A stretch of 11,894 nt of DNA from Bacteroidales bacterium (lineage in GTDB: Bacteria; Bacteroidota; Bacteroidia; Bacteroidales; UBA932): assembly GCA_016293535.1 (NCBI GenBank), contig JAEDEB010000065.1, forward strand, positions 1 to 11,894, written 5' to 3'. Below are positions 6,580 through 11,894 of this stretch, piece by piece. Under the pieces are notes generated by a model that was not told where the DNA came from, searched no databases, and saw only the letters and a program-made list of their open reading frames with translations. Made by a program: the position numbers and the translations under genes. How positions within the stretch are numbered: the first letter of the stretch is position 1; each line of letters starts with the position of its first letter.

Positions 6580-7979
6580 ATACTATGCAAATAAATAAGA
6601 CCCTCCTGACCCTGTGTCTGGCACTTCTTGTCATCGCCGTCCCGAATGATGCTTTTGGCAGAAGGAAGCCATGTGCGGGAGATAAGACCGTAATAGTCAG
6701 GGATACGGTTGTAGTGGAGAAGACTGACACGGTAGAGAGGGAAAGGCTGGTGGAAGTTTACAGCCGCCCTCGCGTGAAGACAGGTATTGAAGTCCTCAGG
6801 GACAGCGGATTCGAATGCCTCAAGGGAAAGAGGGTCGGTCTCGTGACCAATCCATCCGGAGTGGACAGCAGGCTGCGCTCGACCATCGACATACTCCACG
6901 AGGCACCGGAGGTTAATCTGGTCGCTCTGTTCGGCCCCGAGCACGGGGTGAGGGGAGACATTTATGCGGGTGGGAAGGTTGCCGACTTCACGGACGCTGC
7001 GACCGGACTCCCGGTGCGCTCCCTTTACGGCGCGACGCGAAAACCGACTCCTCAGATGCTCAGTGACATCGACGTGATGGTCTATGATATCCAGGATGTG
7101 GGTACGCGTTCATACACCTTCATCAGCACCCTTGCCCTCGTGATGCGTGCCTGCGCAGAGCAGGATATCGAGGTTGTGGTACTTGACCGTCCCAATCCGC
7201 TTGGAGGCAACAAGGTGGAAGGCCCGTATGTTGAACCGGGTTATTTTTCCTTCGTGAGCCAGTTCAGAATACCTTATGTATATGGACTTACGGTCGGCGA
7301 ATTCGCAAATCTCATCAACAACGAGGGGCTCAACCGGGACCAGAAGGGAGACCAGGCCCATCTTAGCTGCCGCCTGACGGTCATTCCCATGGAGGGCTGG
7401 TATAGGGATATGCTCTATACGGACACGGGACTTCCGTGGATACTTCCTTCCCCAAACATTCCGAGCCCCCAGGCCGCAATCGGTTATCCTTCCGCCGGAA
7501 TATGCGGAGATTTCTCGGGTTTCCTGAACATAGGGATAGGATATACCCTGCCGTTCCAGGTGTTTGCCGCGCCCTGGCTGGATCCGGACCTGCTGGTTGA
7601 GAAACTCCGCTCCTACGATATTCCCGGCGTGGATTTCAGAGTCATATATTTTACTCCTTTCTCGGGAAGCATGAAGGGCCAGCTTGTAAAGGGAGTCCAG
7701 TATTTCTATACAGATTATGACAAGGCGGTCCTCACTTTGACCCAGTTCCATGTAATCCAGGCAGTCGTGGAACTCTATCCTGAGCGATCACCGTTCGAAC
7801 ACTCCAAGACTTCTGCTATCTTTGACAAGGTTTGCGGCTCCGACGGGGTCCGCACCCTGTTTGGGAAAGCCTATAAGGTCAGTGACCTTGAAGGATACTG
7901 GCAGAAGGATGTGGAACACTTCAGGGCCCTGTCGGCTCCGTATTACCTTTACGGACAGTCGCCGGCAGTCCCGGAATAA
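6576..7979 (+). CDS. namZ: Secreted exo-beta-N-acetylmuramidase, NamZ-like (DUF1343)
   Basis: A 467-residue exported protein of the DUF1343 family. Characterised members (NamZ) cleave N-acetylmuramic acid from the non-reducing end of peptidoglycan fragments. Residues 1-28 form a signal peptide (K8, hydrophobic LLTLCLALLVIAV, probable cleavage after DAFG). The early cysteine does not fit a lipobox, so the product is probably soluble in the periplasm. A charged Val/Thr-rich linker (about 35-66) precedes the catalytic region. Conserved blocks are GLVTNPSG (88-95), FGPEHGVRG (119-127) with the likely active-site Glu122, YDIQDVGTRSYT (170-181), LDRPNPLGG (203-211) and PSPNIP (291-296). The start overlaps the permease stop as ATGA, so release of MurNAc and its uptake appear linked. 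Another start, ATG 6585, would only shorten the signal peptide by three residues. No lipobox or sorting domain is seen. Confidence 0.88.
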   Translation: MNTMQINKTLLTLCLALLVIAVPNDAFGRRKPCAGDKTVIVRDTVVVEKTDTVERERLVEVYSRPRVKTGIEVLRDSGFECLKGKRVGLVTNPSGVDSRLRSTIDILHEAPEVNLVALFGPEHGVRGDIYAGGKVADFTDAATGLPVRSLYGATRKPTPQMLSDIDVMVYDIQDVGTRSYTFISTLALVMRACAEQDIEVVVLDRPNPLGGNKVEGPYVEPGYFSFVSQFRIPYVYGLTVGEFANLINNEGLNRDQKGDQAHLSCRLTVIPMEGWYRDMLYTDTGLPWILPSPNIPSPQAAIGYPSAGICGDFSGFLNIGIGYTLPFQVFAAPWLDPDLLVEKLRSYDIPGVDFRVIYFTPFSGSMKGQLVKGVQYFYTDYDKAVLTLTQFHVIQAVVELYPERSPFEHSKTSAIFDKVCGSDGVRTLFGKAYKVSDLEGYWQKDVEHFRALSAPYYLYGQSPAVPE

Positions 7980-8013
7980 ATGTCTGATTGATAAAAAGTA
8001 AATACCTCATACC

Positions 8014-9474
8014 ATGAAAAAGATTACTACACTGATGACCGCATCCCTGGTCGCAATGGCAATGACGGCTTCGGCTCCTATGCTCGACGCCCAGTCCCGC
8101 ACTTCGTCGTCCTCGCAGTCCCGCACTTCGTCGACCTCGCAGTCCCGCACTTCGACTTCCTCGACCTCGCAGTCCCGCACCTCGACCTCCTCGACTTCGC
8201 AGTCCCGCACCTCGACGTCAAGCAGTTCGGCGAACCGTTCGGCCACGATGACGACTCCGTCCCGCAGCACCTCGACCTCGTCGACATCGCAGAGCCGCAC
8301 TTCGGCCGCCTCGACCTCGCAGTCCCGCACCTCGACCGCCGTGTCCCGCAGCACAACGACGACTCCGTCCCGCAGCACTTCGACCTCGTCGACTTCGCAG
8401 AACCGCACTTCGACCTCCGGCAGTACAGCGAACCGTTCGACCACCACTACTGCTCCGTCGCGCAGCACAACGACAAGTTCGACAACTCAGAACCGGACGT
8501 CAAGCACTTCAAGCCAGACAACGCGTCAGAATACAGTTTCTACATCGACCGGCAGCGGCTCCCGCACTTCCGTGACCTCAGGCAGCCAGAACTCATCCGG
8601 ATCTGACAGAAGGGCTGTCACTGCCACCACGACCGCTTCTTCCCGGACTTCAGTTTCCGACAGACCTGCGGCCGGTTCACAGGCGGCTCCGGTAAAACCG
8701 GTCGAGGTGAAACCGGCTCCTGATCTCCACAGCAAGCCGCACAAGAATCCGCGAGAGCACGAATTCGTCAGCTACAAGCATATCTGCCATTATTATGCAC
8801 CCGGCAGCCACTACTTCGGCTACAAGGTGCTCCGCATACCTTCAAGGGCATACAGGATTACCTGGTACCGCCACGTGTATTACTGCTACAACGGAATATA
8901 CTATGCACCGTACGGTTCTTACTACGTCGTCTGCCGTCCTCCGTTCGAAACCGTTCTCGAATATGAACTCGCCAAAGCGCTCGATATGCGCCGCTGCCAT
9001 TTTGGATACTACTATTCGCAGCCGAGGGTCTACGACGCGGTGTACCGCAACAACAAGTATATCGACGAACAGTATGAGACCATAGCGCGGAACAATGAAA
9101 TCATCGCCCGTCAGAATGAACTCATAGCCCAGCAGAACGCCCTTATCGAGAGCAACCGCTCCTATGGGGCTGACGGAAGGCTGCTTGCGAGTGAGGCTTA
9201 CAAGTCCGCGCAGACCAACGGCCTTTTCCAGAGTTATGCAAACGCCGAGGCAGACTACTTCTATCAGGACGGTGTGTTCTACCTTCTCGAGAACGGGCAG
9301 TACAAGGTCATCGTTCCTCCTGCGGGTGCCCTTGTCGAGTATATCCCGGAGGACTATGACGTGATTACGCTCAAGGACGGAACTCCTGCGTACAAGGTGG
9401 ACGATACCGTCTACAAGGTGACAGTCAGCGAAGGCATAGCCTATTTCGAGGTGATGGGCCAGCTGTACGATTGA
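8014..9474 (+). CDS. Secreted Ser/Thr-repeat protein with two DUF6515-like modules
   Basis: A 486-residue exported protein with four parts. Residues 1-26 are a signal peptide (MKKI start, AMAMTASA core). Residues 27 to about 215 are a low-complexity repeat rich in Ser, Thr, Gln and Arg (units such as QSRTSTSSTS) with no acidic residue until D198. A first Tyr-rich module spans about 250-312 (GIYYAPYGSYYVVCRPP). A polar coiled-coil-like stretch with the register IARNNEIIARQNELIAQQNALI (partly within 357-378) leads to a second module at 414-486 (DGVFYLLENGQYKVIVPPAG). Both modules share the pattern G-V/I-F/Y-Y...G-x-Y-x-V-x-x-PP typical of DUF6515. Function is unknown; a cell-envelope or surface role is inferred. 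The ATG lies 34 bp after the NamZ-like stop, with no terminator or clear promoter in the gap, so read-through from the operon is possible. Confidence 0.8.
   Translation: MKKITTLMTASLVAMAMTASAPMLDAQSRTSSSSQSRTSSTSQSRTSTSSTSQSRTSTSSTSQSRTSTSSSSANRSATMTTPSRSTSTSSTSQSRTSAASTSQSRTSTAVSRSTTTTPSRSTSTSSTSQNRTSTSGSTANRSTTTTAPSRSTTTSSTTQNRTSSTSSQTTRQNTVSTSTGSGSRTSVTSGSQNSSGSDRRAVTATTTASSRTSVSDRPAAGSQAAPVKPVEVKPAPDLHSKPHKNPREHEFVSYKHICHYYAPGSHYFGYKVLRIPSRAYRITWYRHVYYCYNGIYYAPYGSYYVVCRPPFETVLEYELAKALDMRRCHFGYYYSQPRVYDAVYRNNKYIDEQYETIARNNEIIARQNELIAQQNALIESNRSYGADGRLLASEAYKSAQTNGLFQSYANAEADYFYQDGVFYLLENGQYKVIVPPAGALVEYIPEDYDVITLKDGTPAYKVDDTVYKVTVSEGIAYFEVMGQLYD
8092..8526 (+). repeat. In-frame degenerate tandem repeat encoding QSRTS(T)SSTS units
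   Basis: The DNA repeats a core of CAGTCCCGCACTTCG with 24-bp (8-residue) and 30-bp (10-residue) spacing near the start. It then passes into longer, degenerate units with PSRSTSTSSTS and NRSTTTT variants. All units stay in frame, and TCG/TCC/ACC/ACG codons dominate. Such an array can change length by strand slippage or recombination without breaking the gene. The protein segment is Arg-containing and strongly basic, which suggests a flexible stalk or a segment binding acidic polymers; that is inference. Confidence 0.85.
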
Positions 9475-9475
9475 G

Positions 9476-9507
9476 ATTGCGGCCCTCGCTCTTTTTTGTT
9501 AATTTTG
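9476..9507 (+). promoter_or_regulatory. Bacteroidota-type promoter for prfB
   Basis: TAATTTTG at 9500-9507 is an exact fit to the Bacteroidota -7 motif TAnnTTTG. ATTG at 9476-9479 lies 20 bases upstream, where the -33 TTTG box is expected, with one mismatch. This predicts a transcript start near 9513 and a leader of about 40 bases before the prfB ATG at 9554. The T-run at 9492-9497 lies within the spacer. Confidence 0.55.
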
Positions 9508-9553
9508 CACGATTTCGTGGAAGGCGGATCTTCCCGACAACTACTGCACGAAT

Positions 9554-10654
9554 ATGGTAAGCAATGAACAGATAAAGGCTCTGCACCAGAGGGTGGATGC
9601 CCTGGAGAAGTGCCTTGACATAGAAGGAAAGAGAAAAGAGGTCGAGACCCGGACGGAGAAGACCCTTTCCCCGGATTTCTGGAATGACGCCAAGGCGGCG
9701 GAGGCATATCTCAGGGAACTTTCAGGCATAAAGTCCTGGGTCACCGACTTCGACAAGGCAGCCACTGCCGTTTCCGACCTGGACGTTCTCCTCGAGTTTG
9801 CGAAAGACAGCGGGGCTGGTGAGGACAACGAGACCGAGGAGTCCAGGGAACTGGACGCGGCCTGCGCTTCGGCTGTGGACCTGGTGGAGGCGGTGGAACT
9901 CAGGAACATGCTCGGAGCCGAGGGTGACAACCTCGGGGCCATACTTACCATCAATTCGGGCGCCGGAGGCACGGAGGCGAACGACTGGTCGGCCATGCTG
10001 ATGAGGATGTACCTGAGATGGTGCGAGAGGACCGGCTACAAGACGACCATCACCGAACAGACTGAAGGCGAGGATGTCGGAATCAAATCGGTGTCCATAG
10101 CGGTGGAGGGGGACTATGCCTTCGGATACCTCAAGGCTGAAAGCGGTGTTCACAGGCTCGTGCGCATATCACCGTTCAACGCCCAGGGCAAGAGGCAGAC
10201 GACCTTCTCGTCAGTTTTCGTCTACCCGCTCGTCGACGACACGATAGAGATAGAGATAAATCCCGGCGACCTCGAATGGGATACCTACCGTTCCAGCGGC
10301 GCCGGCGGCCAGAATGTCAACAAGGTGGAGACCGGGGTGCGTGTCAGGCACATCCCTTCCGGAATCGTGGTCGAGAATACCGAGACCCGCTCCCAGCTTG
10401 ACAACAGGCAGAATGCCCTGCGCATCCTCAAATCCCGTCTCTATGACCTCGAACTGAAGAAACGTCAGGAGAAGCAGGCCGAGCTCGAGGGACAGAAAAA
10501 GAAAATCGAATGGGGCTCCCAGATACGTTCCTACGTCCTCCATCCGTACAAGATGGTGAAGGACCTGCGCACAGGCTACGAGACCTCCGACACACAGGGC
10601 GTCCTCGACGGGGACCTGAACGAGTTCATGAAGACATATTTGATGAATAACTAG
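9554..10654 (+). CDS. prfB: Peptide chain release factor 2, without programmed frameshift
   Basis: Release factor 2 recognises UAA and UGA in the ribosomal A site and triggers hydrolysis of peptidyl-tRNA in the cytoplasm. The 366-residue length is usual for the family. The codon-recognition tripeptide SPF is at 206-208 and identifies RF2 rather than RF1 (PxT). The catalytic GGQ is at 251-253 within SSGAGGQNVNKVET. The N-terminal helical domain (LSPDFWND at 38-45) and the C-terminal DLRTGYETSD segment are also typical. In many bacteria prfB is interrupted after about 25 codons by an in-frame UGA in CUU-UGA-C and needs a +1 frameshift. Here the matching position reads TGC CTT GAC (9611-9619), continuous in one frame. 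The gene has its own likely promoter and is probably transcribed separately from the repeat-protein gene. Confidence 0.96.
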   Translation: MVSNEQIKALHQRVDALEKCLDIEGKRKEVETRTEKTLSPDFWNDAKAAEAYLRELSGIKSWVTDFDKAATAVSDLDVLLEFAKDSGAGEDNETEESRELDAACASAVDLVEAVELRNMLGAEGDNLGAILTINSGAGGTEANDWSAMLMRMYLRWCERTGYKTTITEQTEGEDVGIKSVSIAVEGDYAFGYLKAESGVHRLVRISPFNAQGKRQTTFSSVFVYPLVDDTIEIEINPGDLEWDTYRSSGAGGQNVNKVETGVRVRHIPSGIVVENTETRSQLDNRQNALRILKSRLYDLELKKRQEKQAELEGQKKKIEWGSQIRSYVLHPYKMVKDLRTGYETSDTQGVLDGDLNEFMKTYLMNN

Positions 10655-10670
10655 TTTGTGAATTATACAG

Positions 10671-11894
10671 ATGAATAAACTATGTATTAAAGTTACAAGT
10701 TGCTTGCTGGCCTTGTCAATGATGGTAGGCTGTGGAAAGAACGGTCCCGACAAGATGAATCGAGTTACGATCAAGCTGGATGGCTTTAATCTTGATAATG
10801 CCAAGGCTATGGCTCATCTGCAGAGCGATGGCACAGCAACTAAAGCATCTATGGAATTTGAGCAGGCAGATGCTTTGTATCTTGTCTATGATGACAACGA
10901 AATCCGGCTTCCGGAAACTAAATTCAGCGTTGAGGTGCCGGATGATATGTCAAATTGGGAAAAGAACCAGTTACTTAAAGATATCCATGTTAATATCCGT
11001 GATCCTTTTATCAAGGATTGTGGAAAATATATATTTGTCAGAACGTCTATAGGGTACTATACTACCTTTGATGGGTCTTTGGATATGGGGTATAATGATG
11101 TGAGATCTTTCTATCTTATAAGGAAGGAAGATGGAAAGATGTTTACGATTACTGACTGGGGCAATGGTATGCAATATCTGCTGCTATATAGAGATCTGGT
11201 TGTAGATTCATCAGGTAATTATTATCTGGTTATACAATCTGGATCTGCATATACATCTGTTCACAGATTGTGTGAAACGCAAGATGGTTTTGAAGTCAGG
11301 ACCGCGACAGTTGGCATGAGGCTGATAGATATTTTCGAAGATGGTATGGGTGACATAGCAACAACTTATGCAGACCAATTCCAATTGACTCAAAAGGGGC
11401 CTGTCGTTATCGGAAAAGATGACAAGTTATATACAATAGCTTATGGACGTTTTCAGAATGAGACAGACGGAGGCCGTGATGGAAATTTAGTGTTAGGTAT
11501 AGTTTCCCCTGATCTCACTTGTGAAAAAGTGAACATTGATGGAATGTTGATCGGATTTCATAAATCCGGTAGTGATCTGATGCTGTTTGTTGCAGATAGA
11601 TCGACATTTAAATTTTATAATGCAACTGACGGATGTAAGTTGTTGTCTTCTGTAACAAAAGAAGGCTATGATGAACGATTTATGTTTGAGGAATTCCGAG
11701 AGGTTGATTATGAAGATGGTGTTTATAGTTATTATGGAGCTGATTTGATTGTACGATTTGATGTAAATAGTGGAGAATGTACAGTTTCAGAGGTGAATGA
11801 AACGATATGTAATTATCTCTCCTACCGTAATACATATTGCGGAGGAAAATTCTATGTTGCATATTCTCCAGATGAAGAAAACTATGTGGAAGTT
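10671..11894 (+). CDS. AT-rich putative surface lipoprotein, 3' end outside window
   Basis: The frame from the ATG at 10671 is open for 408 codons to the window edge. The N-terminus is a lipoprotein signal: basic MNKLCIK, a hydrophobic core, then the lipobox MVGC with the modified cysteine at residue 21. A Thr-Lys-containing linker (ATKAS) is followed by a mixed beta-rich sequence with recurring Gly-x-Tyr-type strands such as SSGNYYLV, DDKLYTIAYG and GGKFYVAY, which suggests a beta-propeller or beta-sandwich. I recognise no named domain. The gene starts 16 bp after prfB, with no terminator between them. CATATTTG (10635-10642) inside prfB is a weak match to a -7 box. Base composition differs sharply from all neighbours (two 60-base samples: 35% and 37% GC, against 53% in prfB), pointing to a recently acquired or fast-evolving accessory gene. 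Surface location is inferred. Confidence 0.8.
   Translation, partial: MNKLCIKVTSCLLALSMMVGCGKNGPDKMNRVTIKLDGFNLDNAKAMAHLQSDGTATKASMEFEQADALYLVYDDNEIRLPETKFSVEVPDDMSNWEKNQLLKDIHVNIRDPFIKDCGKYIFVRTSIGYYTTFDGSLDMGYNDVRSFYLIRKEDGKMFTITDWGNGMQYLLLYRDLVVDSSGNYYLVIQSGSAYTSVHRLCETQDGFEVRTATVGMRLIDIFEDGMGDIATTYADQFQLTQKGPVVIGKDDKLYTIAYGRFQNETDGGRDGNLVLGIVSPDLTCEKVNIDGMLIGFHKSGSDLMLFVADRSTFKFYNATDGCKLLSSVTKEGYDERFMFEEFREVDYEDGVYSYYGADLIVRFDVNSGECTVSEVNETICNYLSYRNTYCGGKFYVAYSPDEENYVEV

Noticed and set aside
7110..7751. 213-codon open frame on the - strand
   Set aside because: It is antisense to conserved blocks of the NamZ-like enzyme (the DRPNPLGG and PSPNIP regions), with no start signal or domain.
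8007..8468. 153-codon open frame on the - strand reading VEVRDCEVEE-type repeats
   Set aside because: It exists only because the sense-strand repeat lacks antisense stops. The + strand gene has a signal peptide and conserved modules.
8092..8526. CRISPR-like array
   Set aside because: The repeats are short, degenerate, in frame, and without unique spacers of constant length, so they are coding tandem repeats.
9475..9498. Rho-independent terminator after the repeat-protein gene
   Set aside because: There is a T-run at 9492-9497, but only a 3-bp GCG/CGC stem before it. The T-run fits better as part of the prfB promoter spacer.
10211..10804. 197-codon open frame on the - strand across the prfB end
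   Set aside because: It is antisense to the GGQ domain of RF2 and crosses into the next gene, with no domain or plausible start.
10780..11052. 90-codon + strand frame inside the AT-rich region
   Set aside because: It lies in another frame within the 408-codon lipoprotein gene, which has a lipobox and stays open to the window edge.

Overview
This window looks like chromosomal DNA from a Bacteroidota organism, most likely of the order Bacteroidales and possibly a GC-richer lineage of the Alistipes/Rikenellaceae kind. That is inferred from gene content (a DUF4922-SpoIID fusion, an AmpG-type transporter next to a NamZ/DUF1343 enzyme, a DUF6515-like envelope protein, a bacterial acyl-ACP thioesterase), from mostly weak Shine-Dalgarno sequences, and from a good match to the Bacteroidota promoter motif TAnnTTTG ahead of prfB. 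All convincing genes lie on the + strand. Genes up to about 10650 are moderately GC-rich. The last 1.2 kb is clearly AT-rich.

Layout. Positions 3-341 hold the C-terminal end of an acidic, single-pass membrane protein of unknown function. A tightly packed run follows: acyl-ACP thioesterase (347-1096), Nudix hydrolase (1110-1712), two-part family 2 glycosyltransferase (1728-3083), DUF4922-SpoIID fusion (3062-5281), AmpG-like MFS permease (5278-6579) and a secreted NamZ-like N-acetylmuramidase (6576-7979). Gaps in this run are 5, 13 and 15 bp, then overlaps of 22, 4 and 4 bp, so the last four genes are almost surely one translationally coupled unit. After 34 bp comes a secreted protein with a Ser/Thr/Gln/Arg repeat region and two similar Tyr-rich modules (8014-9474). 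A 79-bp gap carries a promoter-like sequence for prfB, peptide chain release factor 2 (9554-10654). Sixteen bases after prfB a lipoprotein gene starts (10671) and runs off the window.

How the genes fit together. The glycosyltransferase, DUF4922-SpoIID, AmpG-like and NamZ-like genes suggest a peptidoglycan salvage or remodelling system. NamZ enzymes release MurNAc from peptidoglycan ends outside the cytoplasmic membrane, AmpG permeases import muropeptide sugars, and SpoIID domains are muramidase-like lytic transglycosylases. The unusual member is the 739-residue fusion. Its N-terminal half has GalT/HIT-type nucleotidyl-transfer motifs (CxxC and HxHxQ), its C-terminal half is SpoIID, and it has no visible export signal. 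A cytoplasmic SpoIID joined to a nucleotide-sugar-type transferase and coupled to a glycosyltransferase would be a little-described route for handling imported wall fragments. This is the main lead in the window. No tRNA, rRNA, CRISPR array, insertion sequence or convincing Rho-independent terminator was seen, and no stretch longer than 300 bases lacks a gene.
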